DNA from: an uncultured Clostridia bacterium
GTDB lineage: Bacteria; Bacillota; Clostridia; Peptostreptococcales; Anaerovoracaceae
Assembly: GCA_947302715.1 (NCBI GenBank)
Contig: CAMYVY010000022.1
Location: forward strand, 1 to 37,611
DNA length: 37,611 bases
Direction of reading: 5' to 3'
In this document: positions 15,689-24,191 of the stretch, in pieces
Layout: each line of letters opens with the position of its first letter
Numbering within the stretch: the first letter of the stretch is position 1
The notes under the pieces: model-generated
The model's database searches: none
What the model was told of the DNA's origin: nothing
What the model saw: only the letters and a program-made list of their open reading frames with translations
Position numbers and translations under genes: made by a program

Positions 15689-17392
15689 ATGAGTGCTGAT
15701 AATTGGAAGTTTAGCGATCTAAAATTCCCAAAACCGGACCTTGAAGTATTCAGGGCTCTTTATAACGATGCAATTGAAAGGGTGGAACTGGCACCGGATG
15801 GCGCCGAGGTCTTGGAGATTGTATTTGAGATTGATGAACTTTCCCGTAAAGCCATGGATTTACTTACGGCCACATTCATTCATCATACGATGGACACGAC
15901 TGACGAACGCTATGAAAGCGATCAGCGTTGGGTTGATGAAAACCAACCGCTCTTTACCAAGATTATATTAGGCTTTGCGGAGTCTGTATATAACAGTCCA
16001 TACAAGGAGTACATTGAGGAAAAAGCCGGCTCGATGTATTTTACCAAGATGGACATAAAGAAAAAGACATTCTGCGAAGAGAATATACCTTTAAGACAGA
16101 GAGAATCCGAATTGGCTTATGAATATCAAAAGCTGATAGCATCGTGTTCTGTGAATATTCAGGGGGAACCGAGAACCTTTATGGGGCTTCAGGGCTTGTT
16201 TTCGCATGATGACAGAGAAGTTAGGAAGGAGGCTTTTAGAGCCTTTTCCGGTTTTTTGAGTCAGAACGAAGAGAAGCTGGAAAGCATCTGGGACGAGCTT
16301 ATTTCGGTAAGAACACAGATTGCACACAACTTAGGGTATGATAGTTACGTTCCTGTAGCCTATATGGAAAGGGGACGCCTGGATTATGGCATAGACGATA
16401 TCGCCAAATTCAGAGAGCAAGTTCTTGAGGAGATTGTTCCTCTTTGCAGCAAGCTTTATGAAGCTCAAGCAAAACGAATTGGAATTGATAAGGTGATGGC
16501 ATATGACGAGGAGATTGTTTTCTCGGACGGAAATGCGAAACCTATAGGCGATAAAGAATACACATTTAATCAGATTATTGGAATGGTCCGGGAGATGAGT
16601 CCGGAGACTGAAGAGTTCATCGGATTTATGTTGGAACATGAACTGATCGACTACGAGAGTAGACCGGGCAAGGCCGCCAGAGAGTATACCACCATGATAT
16701 CCTCGCGAAAGGCTCCGTTCATCTTTGCCCATTTTGATGGCACTCCGTCGTCGGTTCAATACTTGATTGAAGGACTTGGTCATGCCTTTGCCGCTTACAG
16801 AGCTTCGCGGAGGCAACCGTTTGAGGAATACTATTCATCATCTGCAGACATCATGGAGATTCACTCCATGGCGATGGTTCAGTTTGCGAGCAAGTACATG
16901 GACCGTATCTTTGGTGAGGAGGCATGGAAGTATCGATTTGCCAATTTGCAGAGCCTTATGACGTTTATTCCTTTTGGCGTTGCAGTTGACGAGTTTCAGC
17001 ATATCTGCTATGAGAATCCAAATCTCACACCGAAGGAAAGAACGAATGAATGGCACAAACTTGAACAAAAGTATATGCCGTGGCGCACCTATGATGAAGA
17101 TGACGACTTCATGGCGCGAGGCGGATATTGGTATCACAAGGTGCATTTCTTCGTATATCCTCTATATTATATTGAATATTCATTGGCAACTGTTAATGCC
17201 ATGGAATTATATAAAAAATATATTAAACATCCTGATACGGCGTGGAATCAGTATTTGACGCTCGCTGATGTTGGTGGGAGCAAGGGCTGCCTGGAGATTT
17301 TGAAACTTGCAAATCTGACTCCTGCTTACGAAGACGGAGCTGTCAAAGAATCGATAAGCCACGTCAAGGATGTATTGGAGGAATTAATATGA
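15689..17392 (+). CDS. M3-family oligoendopeptidase-like protein lacking HEXXH (paralogue B)
   Basis: This 567-residue paralogue of the preceding gene lies 13 bp downstream, and residue numbering of the two stays aligned. The zinc motif position reads EGLGH (361-365): the second histidine is kept, the first histidine and the catalytic Glu are lost. Glu390 (ADIMEIHSM) is retained, as is the AVDEFQHICYENPN block. The two copies have lost the motif in different ways, so the loss either occurred separately or kept diverging after the duplication. Its stop overlaps the next gene's ATG (ATGA), which couples it to the CWB2/3D wall protein. It is likely cytosolic, with no signal peptide. Residual activity cannot be ruled out by reading but would be unexpected for the family. 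Confidence 0.88.
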   Translation: MSADNWKFSDLKFPKPDLEVFRALYNDAIERVELAPDGAEVLEIVFEIDELSRKAMDLLTATFIHHTMDTTDERYESDQRWVDENQPLFTKIILGFAESVYNSPYKEYIEEKAGSMYFTKMDIKKKTFCEENIPLRQRESELAYEYQKLIASCSVNIQGEPRTFMGLQGLFSHDDREVRKEAFRAFSGFLSQNEEKLESIWDELISVRTQIAHNLGYDSYVPVAYMERGRLDYGIDDIAKFREQVLEEIVPLCSKLYEAQAKRIGIDKVMAYDEEIVFSDGNAKPIGDKEYTFNQIIGMVREMSPETEEFIGFMLEHELIDYESRPGKAAREYTTMISSRKAPFIFAHFDGTPSSVQYLIEGLGHAFAAYRASRRQPFEEYYSSSADIMEIHSMAMVQFASKYMDRIFGEEAWKYRFANLQSLMTFIPFGVAVDEFQHICYENPNLTPKERTNEWHKLEQKYMPWRTYDEDDDFMARGGYWYHKVHFFVYPLYYIEYSLATVNAMELYKKYIKHPDTAWNQYLTLADVGGSKGCLEILKLANLTPAYEDGAVKESISHVKDVLEELI

Positions 17393-19026
17393 CATTCGTC
17401 AGAAATGCCAATCACAAATCGTTTTTCTTATCTATTTTTGCTAGTTCCTTGATTCTATTAATTGTCTTTGTGACTACTCTTACCCCGATATACGCAGCCG
17501 ATAAAATTCAAATCACAAGTCAAAGAGTTGCCGGAGAAAACAGATATGACACTGCTTTCTCCATAGCTGATGTGGTGCGCAACAAGAACGGAGTTTTTGA
17601 TAATGTGGTTGTGGCGAGCGGAAGAAATTATCCTGACGCTTTGTCGGGAGCATACTTTGCTTGTGCCGTTGATGCGCCGATCTTGCTTGAAACAAACGGC
17701 TATGATGAACAGATCGTGAGCAAGGTTAAGTCATTAATGAATCCATCGGGAACGGTATTCATTCTTGGTGGACCAAATGCGGTATCGGAAGAGTTCGAAG
17801 AAATGCTCAGTACCTCCGGCATCAAGGCTGAAAGAATTGAAGGTCCGGATAGGTATGCAACAAATATGGAAATACTTGAAAACCTATTTCCTGCACCACC
17901 GACTCCCGGAGAAGATTCCAACGAAGTGAGTTTACCTGAGGGTACTGTAACCAATGATGTGCTTCTTGTTGCGTCCGGTAAATTCTATGCTGATGCTCTC
18001 TCGGGTTCTGCGATCGATGCGCCCATGCTTCTTGTTGGGGATAGCCTTACCCCCGATCAAAGAGAGCTTGTTCAATATGCCGCTTTTAAAAAGGTCTATA
18101 TCCTCGGTGGACCAAGTGCAGTTAATAAATCAATAGAAGCTGCGCTTCAGTCCCTCGTCGGAAGTGGAAGTGTGGAGCGAATATCCGGATCAAATCGCTA
18201 CGATACAAGCAGGAAGGTGGCGGAGGAATTTTTCCCGACTGCGGATACGGTAGTGTTGGTTTCCGGTCTCAATTTCCCGGATGGGCTGTCGGGCGCGCCC
18301 TTGGCAAGAATAAGTGCAGCACCGATTTTGATGGTTTCTGCAAATCATTATTCCTACGCGAGGAATTATGTGGTTGGAAAGGGAATCGCCAAGAATATCG
18401 TAATAGGAGGGAAAAGTGCCGTCTCCGATAAGTTGCAAAACTCCGTAATGGAGCAGTATGTTGGTGGAGACACTCATTCGCATATTTGGACAGCGAGCTT
18501 CAAATGGAGCGATACGAATGCGAATGCAACTTTTAAATGTATAGACTGTGGAGAAACCGAGAGCAAGAAGGCTGATGTTACATTCAGGATAACCAAGGCG
18601 GCGACTCATACCGAAGTTGGGAATATCACATTTACGGCAAGTGCGTCGGGCCCCGATGGGATAAGCCATACAGCAAACAAGAATAAGACGCTTCCGAAAA
18701 TATTCCATGACTACAAATGGGCTTGGGATGAAAACAAGTATAATTCGGGAGACACTTACTTCACTGTGAGGGCTTATGCGTATACGGGAACTGCGGGCAC
18801 CGGCTATTTCGGAGCATCGGGGAAACCGGCCGTACCCGGAACTGTAGCTGTAGATAGGCATGTAATTCCACTTGGAACAAGACTCTATATCGAGGGTTAC
18901 GGCTATGCCGTTGCCAACGATACAGGCGGAGCCATCATAGGTAATACCGTGGATCTTGTTATGAATGGAGAATACATGTGCAGACAATGGGGCGTCAGAT
19001 ATCCGACCCTATACATAATAGGATAG
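17389..19026 (+). CDS. secreted cell-wall protein with three CWB2 repeats and a 3D domain
   Basis: This 545-residue protein starts with a signal peptide (hydrophobic ~12-33, likely cleavage after IYA). Three CWB2-type repeats follow, each opening R(V/I)xGxxRY (RVAGENRYDT, RIEGPDRYAT, RISGSNRYDT), spanning residues ~45-360; this module anchors clostridial proteins to wall polymers. A short C-x-x-C element (CIDCGE) lies in the linker. The C-terminal ~75 residues form a 3D domain named for three aspartates, seen here in AVDRHVIPLGT, ANDTGG and NTVDLVM, found in peptidoglycan-cleaving enzymes. It is translationally coupled to the second M3-like gene by a 4-bp overlap. It likely remodels or attaches to the wall; hydrolase activity is inferred from the domain. 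Confidence 0.92.
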   Translation: MTFVRNANHKSFFLSIFASSLILLIVFVTTLTPIYAADKIQITSQRVAGENRYDTAFSIADVVRNKNGVFDNVVVASGRNYPDALSGAYFACAVDAPILLETNGYDEQIVSKVKSLMNPSGTVFILGGPNAVSEEFEEMLSTSGIKAERIEGPDRYATNMEILENLFPAPPTPGEDSNEVSLPEGTVTNDVLLVASGKFYADALSGSAIDAPMLLVGDSLTPDQRELVQYAAFKKVYILGGPSAVNKSIEAALQSLVGSGSVERISGSNRYDTSRKVAEEFFPTADTVVLVSGLNFPDGLSGAPLARISAAPILMVSANHYSYARNYVVGKGIAKNIVIGGKSAVSDKLQNSVMEQYVGGDTHSHIWTASFKWSDTNANATFKCIDCGETESKKADVTFRITKAATHTEVGNITFTASASGPDGISHTANKNKTLPKIFHDYKWAWDENKYNSGDTYFTVRAYAYTGTAGTGYFGASGKPAVPGTVAVDRHVIPLGTRLYIEGYGYAVANDTGGAIIGNTVDLVMNGEYMCRQWGVRYPTLYIIG

Positions 19027-19043
19027 AAAGGGACAGAAAATGC

Positions 19044-19072
19044 TTGCATTTTCAATGCCCTTGATGTAAAAT
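19044..19072 (+). promoter_or_regulatory. promoter of rplM-rpsI
   Basis: TTGCAT at 19044-19049 and TAAAAT at 19067-19072 have exactly 17 bp between them. A start near 19079 leaves a leader of about 200 nt before rplM. Confidence 0.7.
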
Positions 19073-19078
19073 GATTGA

Positions 19079-19280
19079 GCGCGTTTACGAGAGCGTTCTT
19101 TCTGGGAGCGTTCAGTAAACGAGTAAATCGATATGGTAGGACTATAGTGCCGGGCCAGTCGAGCTAATAGTTTTAGTCGGCCGAAACAAATCCGAGGATT
19201 CGAGTAGGCGCAATCGAAAAAGTTGAGGGTTGTCATTTTTGATGGACAGCTCGCAACCGAGTAGGTGGAAAGGAACAATC
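19079..19280 (+). ncRNA. structured 5' leader of rplM, candidate L13-type ribosomal protein leader
   Basis: The untranslated leader holds several helices. A perfect 7-bp stem CGTTTAC/GTAAACG (19082-19088 with 19115-19121) lies at the very 5' end, and GGTTG/CAACC (19228-19232 with 19254-19258) lies just before the ribosome binding site AGGTGGAAAGGA. Firmicute rplM transcripts commonly carry an autoregulatory leader bound by L13, so that is the natural candidate, but I cannot confirm the consensus fold by eye. Confidence 0.5.
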
Positions 19281-19709
19281 ATGAAATCTTACATTGCAAA
19301 GCCTGCAGACATCGAGCGTAAATGGTACGTAGTCGATGCAGACGGCAAGACCCTTGGTCGCCTTGCAGCGGAAGTTGCAACGGTTCTACGCGGTAAGCAC
19401 AAACCGACTTACACGCCTCATATGGACTGTGGCGATTACGTAATCGTAATCAATGCCGAGAAAGTCGAAGTTACCGGAAAGAAGAGAAAAGAAAAAGTAT
19501 ATAAGAGACATACCGGATATCCTGGTGGTCTCAGAGAAACGACCTTCGAAAAGCTCATCGCAAAGAAGCCCGAAGAAATCGTAAGACATGCTGTTAAGGG
19601 CATGATGCCCAATGGCAAGCTTGGTCGTCAGATGTACAAGAAACTCAAGGTTTACGCAGGCCCAGAGCATAATCATCAAGCTCAGAAGCCTGAGGTTTTG
19701 GAAGTTTAG
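19281..19709 (+). CDS. rplM: 50S ribosomal protein L13
   Basis: This 142-residue protein has the standard L13 sequence and length. [16 protein letters not shown] near the N terminus, a [12 protein letters not shown] block, [13 protein letters not shown], and the C-terminal [19 protein letters not shown] with PEHNHQAQ are all diagnostic. The ATG at 19281 has an AAAGGA site, and longer upstream frames are not needed. It is followed 19 bp later by rpsI, the near-universal gene order. Confidence 0.98.
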   Translation: MKSYIAKPADIERKWYVVDADGKTLGRLAAEVATVLRGKHKPTYTPHMDCGDYVIVINAEKVEVTGKKRKEKVYKRHTGYPGGLRETTFEKLIAKKPEEIVRHAVKGMMPNGKLGRQMYKKLKVYAGPEHNHQAQKPEVLEV

Positions 19710-19728
19710 GAGAAGGGAGGAATAGAAA

Positions 19729-20130
19729 ATGGCGAAGATTCAATATCAAGGCACAGGAAGAAGAAAATCCTCCGTTGCTCGCGTTAGACTGATTCCCGGA
19801 TCCGGAAACATTACAATCAACAAGAAGGACCTTGATGGATATTTCGGAACAGGAAATGAAGTAGTTAAGAACGAAATCAAGAGACCATTCCAGATTGCCG
19901 GATGCGAGGGCAAGTTCGATGTAGTTGCAAACGTACACGGCGGTGGATTCACGGGTCAGGCGGGTGCATTGAGACACGGCATCTCCAGAGCTCTCTGCGT
20001 TGCAGATGCTGAAACATACAGAGCACCACTCAAAGCTGCAGGATTCTTGACAAGAGACCCGAGAATGAAAGAAAGAAAGAAGTACGGACTCAAGAAAGCT
20101 CGTAGAGCTTCCCAGTTCAGCAAACGTTAA
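19729..20130 (+). CDS. rpsI: 30S ribosomal protein S9
   Basis: This 133-residue protein starts with [17 protein letters not shown]. It contains the [20 protein letters not shown] core and ends in the invariant RRASQFSKR tail that reaches the ribosomal P site. GGAGG precedes the ATG. It is co-transcribed with rplM and followed by a terminator. Confidence 0.98.
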   Translation: MAKIQYQGTGRRKSSVARVRLIPGSGNITINKKDLDGYFGTGNEVVKNEIKRPFQIAGCEGKFDVVANVHGGGFTGQAGALRHGISRALCVADAETYRAPLKAAGFLTRDPRMKERKKYGLKKARRASQFSKR

Positions 20131-20150
20131 TCCACACCTTTGGAAGATCA

Positions 20151-20183
20151 AACCCTGTATGCATATGCCTACAGGGTTTTTTT
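20151..20183 (+). terminator. terminator of rplM-rpsI
   Basis: AACCCTGTA pairs with TACAGGGTT around a 10-nt loop and is followed by a run of seven T. The T tract ends only 9 nt before the ATG of the next gene, leaving no room for a separate promoter in between. Confidence 0.92.
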
Positions 20184-20192
20184 GAGGATAAG

Positions 20193-20957
20193 ATGGTTCA
20201 GAAGAAAATAGTTACAATTCTGCTCAGCATTGTTATAGCTTTGTTTTTGCTCAGCGGCTCTATTGCGTGTCCGATACTGATAAGGCCGTTATACTATTCG
20301 CAGATAGATAGGCTTAACCTGGTTGAAAGAAGCGGCTATTCGGAAGAGACAATCAAAACCGCCTTCAATGAAATGATGGACTATTGCACAGGCGGAGGCG
20401 AAGATGCCGGTATCGAATTCGGTACCGGAGAGCTCGCCTGGTCCGAAGAGGGAAAGGCGCACTTTGATGATGTTGAAAGATTGTTTTCGTTGGACATTCT
20501 GATAATGGAGATTTCGGCTATAATCATCGTCGTCTTTGTTGGTGCGAAGATCATTACGGGAGGAGATGACAGGTTTGGTCAGGTATCCACTTTGACGGGA
20601 CATCTGTCGAATACAGCTCCCGGGAGTCTGGGCTCTGAAAGAACGGCGCTGCTTCATCCTTACAGATTTGCCGGTCACGGTCCACTGTTTTGGGGGCCGG
20701 TTATACTCCTGGTTGTTTTCGCGATAATCGGAGTAGTTGCGGCTATGGACTTTGATTCGTTTTTCGTGAAGTTCCATCATCTGTTTTTCCCCGGCAAGGA
20801 CAATTGGATTTTTGATGAAACAAAGGACGAAATCATAAGGATTCTTCCTGAGGATGTGTTTGCCAACTTTGCTTTAATTATACTTGTGATTCTGATTGTT
20901 TCCTGTGTAGGATGCATCATCGCTGACTTTATCATCGGAAGGGGTAAGCAAGACTAA
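20193..20957 (+). CDS. DUF1461/TIGR01906-type integral membrane protein
   Basis: This 254-residue membrane protein of unknown function has hydrophobic segments at about 5-30 (signal-anchor-like), 98-115, 168-187 and 228-248. Family-like features are YYSQIDRLNLVERSGYS after the first helix, the SEEGKAHFDDVERLF stretch, and KFHHLFFPGKDNW followed by an ILPEDVFANF motif. A GAGGATAAG site precedes the ATG and partly abuts the rpsI terminator, so expression may come from read-through or from a promoter inside rpsI. The gene ends exactly one base before the next start, so the two are coupled. The family has no settled function. Confidence 0.85.
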   Translation: MVQKKIVTILLSIVIALFLLSGSIACPILIRPLYYSQIDRLNLVERSGYSEETIKTAFNEMMDYCTGGGEDAGIEFGTGELAWSEEGKAHFDDVERLFSLDILIMEISAIIIVVFVGAKIITGGDDRFGQVSTLTGHLSNTAPGSLGSERTALLHPYRFAGHGPLFWGPVILLVVFAIIGVVAAMDFDSFFVKFHHLFFPGKDNWIFDETKDEIIRILPEDVFANFALIILVILIVSCVGCIIADFIIGRGKQD

Positions 20958-21425
20958 ATGCTGATTGATTATCTGAAAATCTTTTTTATGTCGATGTTGC
21001 CTGTCATAGAGCTTCGCGGAGCGATGCTCTATTCGCAGTTTTTGGAACTTCCGATAATACCTTCATATATAGTTTGCATAATCGGAAATATGATTCCGGT
21101 TCCGTTCATCTATTTCTTTGCCCGCAAACTTCTTTCGTGGGGCAGTGAGAAACCCTTGATTGGAACGCTGTGCCGTATCCTCCTTCAAAATGGAGAAAAG
21201 GCCGGACGGAAGGTGACGGAAAAGGCGAGCAGAAGAGGTACTTTTTTAGCCCTCTTACTCTTTGTCGGAATACCGCTTCCCGGGACGGGAGCATGGACAG
21301 GCACCTTGGCTGCAAGCATTCTCGATATGGGAATTAAGCATACTGCCGGTGCTGTAACTCTGGGAGTTCTTTTGGCAGGAATCATCATGATGACTGCCGG
21401 TGTTCTTGGCTTCAGCCTGCTGTAG
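20958..21425 (+). CDS. small multi-drug export-type (PF06695-like) membrane protein
   Basis: This 155-residue protein has about four membrane segments. Two motifs typical of this DedA-related family are visible: PVIELRGAM near residue 15, and GIPLPGTGAWTG near 105, a short re-entrant-type proline/glycine loop. It begins immediately after the upstream stop (TAAATG), so translation is coupled with the DUF1461-like gene. Despite the family name, direct evidence for drug export is thin; a membrane lipid or ion role is equally possible. It is followed by a terminator. Confidence 0.85.
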   Translation: MLIDYLKIFFMSMLPVIELRGAMLYSQFLELPIIPSYIVCIIGNMIPVPFIYFFARKLLSWGSEKPLIGTLCRILLQNGEKAGRKVTEKASRRGTFLALLLFVGIPLPGTGAWTGTLAASILDMGIKHTAGAVTLGVLLAGIIMMTAGVLGFSLL

Positions 21426-21440
21426 ATTCTCCTGATTAAT

Positions 21441-21479
21441 AGCTGTTTTCATTGGTTGGAAACGGCTTTTTATTTTTTT
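21441..21479 (+). terminator. terminator after the small membrane protein gene
   Basis: AGCTGTTTTC pairs with GGAAACGGCT (two G-U pairs) around a 7-nt loop and is followed by an interrupted T tract. Confidence 0.8.
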
Positions 21480-21623
21480 GACAAGAGGGGAAAGACATAT
21501 TTGTTATTTCGAACAAAATAGAAGCGATTATATATCGATTTTTCGATTATTTTGCCCAAATATGTTGATATTAAACAAAGCACATGCTATATTCTTCTTG
21601 CAATGAATTATTTTAATTCGACC

Positions 21624-21868
21624 CATACGCACTAATTTGGGCGTATGACCATACACGCTTCTCTGGAAACAGCCTCCTTTTGGAGGCTGTTTCCGTTTAT
21701 GAGCCGCCCAAATCTTTGATTTGGCGCGCGGCTCAAACGCAACCAGTTGCCCAAGAGAACGAGAGAAACGAAGTTCGATTGGATGCAACTGTCTGCGGCA
21801 AATGAGCCGCCCGTCTCCAAAACGCAACTGTCTGCGGAGAATGACCTGCCCAAAACGCAACCAGTTGC
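21624..21868. other. hairpin- and repeat-rich intergenic region
   Basis: No gene is supported between 21426 and 21969. Four elements stand out. CATACGC/GCGTATG (21624-21647) is a 7-bp stem. A perfect 13-bp stem with a TTTT loop, GGAAACAGCCTCC and its complement, lies at 21665-21694. A two-part stem GAGCCGC+CCAAATC with its complements lies at 21701-21734. Two direct repeats of CGCAACCAGTTGC (itself palindromic) lie at 21738-21750 and 21856-21868, with GCAACTGTCTGCGG twice between (21785-21798 and 21824-21837). All lie upstream of the symporter promoter. Origin and function are unknown. Confidence 0.75.
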
Positions 21869-21893
21869 AGGCTGCGCTTTACTGTGCTAAAAT
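21865..21893 (+). promoter_or_regulatory. extended -10 promoter of the symporter gene
   Basis: TTGCAG at 21865-21870 and TAAAAT at 21888-21893 have 17 bp between them, with TG one base before the -10. A start near 21900 coincides with an in-frame ATG at 21901, which argues that translation begins further in, at 21970. Confidence 0.7.
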
Positions 21894-21969
21894 ACCGTCT
21901 ATGGGTTGCGTGTATTCAAAACAAGAATCCGACGCCCATAAGAAAGTGTATGAAAAGAAGGTGTATGTA

Positions 21970-23508
21970 TTGAAAGTTGTAGTCCTAATTATCTACTTTG
22001 CCGTCTTGGTAGGTATCGGCTTCTATTGCCGAAAAAATGCCACCGACGTTAACGGCTTTGTTCTTGGTGGAAGATCCGTCGGACCTTGGCTAACCGCCTT
22101 TGCCTACGGTACTTCCTATTTTAGTGCAGTGGTATTCGTTGGGTATGCCGGTCAGTTTGGCTGGAGGTACGGAATTGCTGCCACTTGGGCAGGCCTCGGG
22201 AATGCGGTGATAGGCTCACTCATGGCCTGGGCGATTCTTGGTCGTCGAACAAGGCTCATGACCCAGCAGCTTGACTCTGCCACGATGCCGGAATTCTTCG
22301 GAAGACGCTTTGACAGCAGAGCACTGAAACTAATCGCTTCCATAATAATATTCATATTTTTGATTCCGTATACTGCGTCGCTTTATAACGGCCTATCAAG
22401 GCTCTTTGCGATGGCATTTAACATCGATTATTCGATTTGCATAATCCTCATGGCCATACTAACCGGAATCTACGTGATTGCGGGCGGATATATGGCGACG
22501 GCTATTAATGACTTTATCCAAGGAATAATAATGCTTTTCGGAATTGTGATAGTAATAGTTGCGGTAATCATGAGCAAGGGCGGCTTTATGGCTGCACTTG
22601 AAGGTTTGGCTCAGGTGTCGGACCCGGAGGTCAGCAACATCCCGGGCGTATTCAATTCGTTCCTGGGACCCGATCCTCTTAATCTGATGTTCGTGGTGCT
22701 CCTCACATCCCTTGGTACATGGGGCCTTCCGCAGATGGTTCAGAAATTCTACGCTATAAAAGACGAATCCTCCATCAAAAAGGGCACGATTATTTCAACC
22801 TTATTTGCAGTTGTCGTGGCAGGCGGTTCGTATTTCCTTGGCGGATTCGGTAGACTCTTCTCCGATCAAATCGACATAGCTGCAAACGGCTACGACTCGG
22901 TGGTTCCGACGATGCTTTCCAATCTGAGCCCTGCGCTTATAGCGATGGTGGTGATTTTGGTTCTCTCGGCATCCATGTCTACACTGTCGTCCCTTGTTAT
23001 CGCATCGAGCTCGACGCTCACCATCGACTTCCTCAAAGAAACCGTCGCGAAAAACATGGACGAAAAGAAGCAGCTTCTCACTATTAGAATTTGGATAGTA
23101 ATTTTTATCGCTATCTCTGCCGTGATAGCTTTGATACAGTATAAGAGCAGCGTTACGTTTATCGCACAGCTTATGGGTATTTCCTGGGGCGCGCTTGCAG
23201 GAGCATTCCTGGCGCCGTTCCTCTATTCGCTTTATTGGAAGGGCACGACAAAGGTCGCTTGCTATGTGAGCTTCTTCTTTGGTTCGGGTCTCATGATTTG
23301 GAACATGCTGTTTAAGAATACGCTTCCCGCCATCATCCAGTCGCCGATTAACTGTGGCGTGATTGCGATGGTTGCGGGACTCATTATCGTTCCAATCGTC
23401 AGTCTCTTTACCAAGAAGCCCGAGGAGTCGCTGGTTGAAGATGCGTTCAGCTGCTACAATCGCATGGCCTATGTTCAGGTGACGACATCGCTCCCGGACG
23501 AAGAATAG
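21970..23508 (+). CDS. sodium:solute symporter (SSS/SLC5 family)
   Basis: This ~512-residue, multi-helix transporter uses the sodium gradient to import a small solute. Family traits are the opening VVVLIIYFAVLVGIGFYCRKN, the helix-2 region FVLGGRSVGPWLTAFAYGTSYFSAVVFVG, GIYVIAGGYMATAINDFIQG, and SASMSTLSSLVIASSSTLTIDF (the sodium-binding helix region). About 13 hydrophobic segments are present. The TTG at 21970 is chosen because AAGGTG lies six bases upstream and the promoter's predicted start site falls at 21901, which excludes the earlier ATG; a GTG at 21961 is possible. The substrate (for example proline, pantothenate or a carboxylate) cannot be told from the sequence. The YgjP-like gene follows by 31 bp. 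Confidence 0.92.
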   Translation: MKVVVLIIYFAVLVGIGFYCRKNATDVNGFVLGGRSVGPWLTAFAYGTSYFSAVVFVGYAGQFGWRYGIAATWAGLGNAVIGSLMAWAILGRRTRLMTQQLDSATMPEFFGRRFDSRALKLIASIIIFIFLIPYTASLYNGLSRLFAMAFNIDYSICIILMAILTGIYVIAGGYMATAINDFIQGIIMLFGIVIVIVAVIMSKGGFMAALEGLAQVSDPEVSNIPGVFNSFLGPDPLNLMFVVLLTSLGTWGLPQMVQKFYAIKDESSIKKGTIISTLFAVVVAGGSYFLGGFGRLFSDQIDIAANGYDSVVPTMLSNLSPALIAMVVILVLSASMSTLSSLVIASSSTLTIDFLKETVAKNMDEKKQLLTIRIWIVIFIAISAVIALIQYKSSVTFIAQLMGISWGALAGAFLAPFLYSLYWKGTTKVACYVSFFFGSGLMIWNMLFKNTLPAIIQSPINCGVIAMVAGLIIVPIVSLFTKKPEESLVEDAFSCYNRMAYVQVTTSLPDEE

Positions 23509-23539
23509 ACTCATATTTTTGGGTTTATCGCTCTATAAT

Positions 23540-24163
23540 ATGGACTACGAACTGATACGAAGCAAAAGAAAAACGATTTCAATAGAGATAACTCCTGAAT
23601 GCCGCGTCGTGGTGCGTGCTCCCAAATGGGCAGCAAAGGCGGAGATTCAGGAGTTTGTCATGTCCAAGGAAAAATGGATAAGAAAACATCTCTCTGAAAT
23701 GGCGAGGCGCCATGCCGAACTGGAAGAAAGTCGCGCAAAGAAGGGGATTTTGACGGATGCGGAGATTCGCAATCTATCAAAGCTCGCAAAAGTGGATTTA
23801 ACGGAACGCGTGAATTATTGGTCGCCGATCGTGCTGAATCCGGATGGTGAGCAAATTTCGTTTTTTGACTTTCTCGGACAGGTAGGAAGAAAGACGCCTG
23901 CCGTCAGCCGCGTCACAATCCGCCATCAAAAGACTCGCTGGGGAAGTTGCAGCAGAAAGGGTAATCTTAATTTCAATTGCCTGCTGATGCTTGCACCGGA
24001 GGAGGTTCGCGACTACGTGGTTGTACATGAGCTTTGCCATCTGCTCCACATGGATCACTCCCTGGAGTTCTGGGAAGAGGTCGAGCGCGTCCTCCCGGAA
24101 TACCGTGCTTCTTACAATTGGCTAAAAGAAAAAGGCAGCCTGCTCATGGCCAGGCTGCCGTAG
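23540..24163 (+). CDS. YgjP/WLM-type (DUF45) zinc metallopeptidase-like protein
   Basis: This 207-residue protein has the YgjP family's N-terminal SKRKTISIEI strand and RWGSCSRKGNLNFN motif. The zinc-binding site is H163-E-L-C-H167, followed by LHMDHSLEFW, in which His173 is the likely third ligand. The motif is intact, so a metal-dependent hydrolase activity is plausible; family members have no settled substrate. An upstream TTG (23519) is possible, but the family normally begins near the ATG chosen here. No clear ribosome binding site is seen, and a TATAAT lies directly before the ATG, so translation may rely on coupling with the symporter gene. Its last codons form the hairpin of the convergent cysE terminator. 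Confidence 0.85.
   Translation: MDYELIRSKRKTISIEITPECRVVVRAPKWAAKAEIQEFVMSKEKWIRKHLSEMARRHAELEESRAKKGILTDAEIRNLSKLAKVDLTERVNYWSPIVLNPDGEQISFFDFLGQVGRKTPAVSRVTIRHQKTRWGSCSRKGNLNFNCLLMLAPEEVRDYVVVHELCHLLHMDHSLEFWEEVERVLPEYRASYNWLKEKGSLLMARLP
24124..24159 (-). terminator. cysE terminator embedded in the 3' coding end of the convergent gene
   Basis: GGCAGCCTG (24134-24142) and CAGGCTGCC (24151-24159) form a perfect 9-bp stem with an 8-nt loop. On the minus strand it is followed by TTTTTCTTTT, an ideal tail. The hairpin encodes the last ten residues of the YgjP-like protein on the plus strand. Confidence 0.85.
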
Positions 24164-24191
24164 AAGTTTCCATTTCTGATTCTACGTCAAG

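Noticed and set aside
19037..19054. GAAAATGC/GCATTTTC palindrome as terminator of the CWB2 gene
   Set aside because: No following T tract, and it overlaps the -35 of the rplM promoter; cannot be called a terminator.
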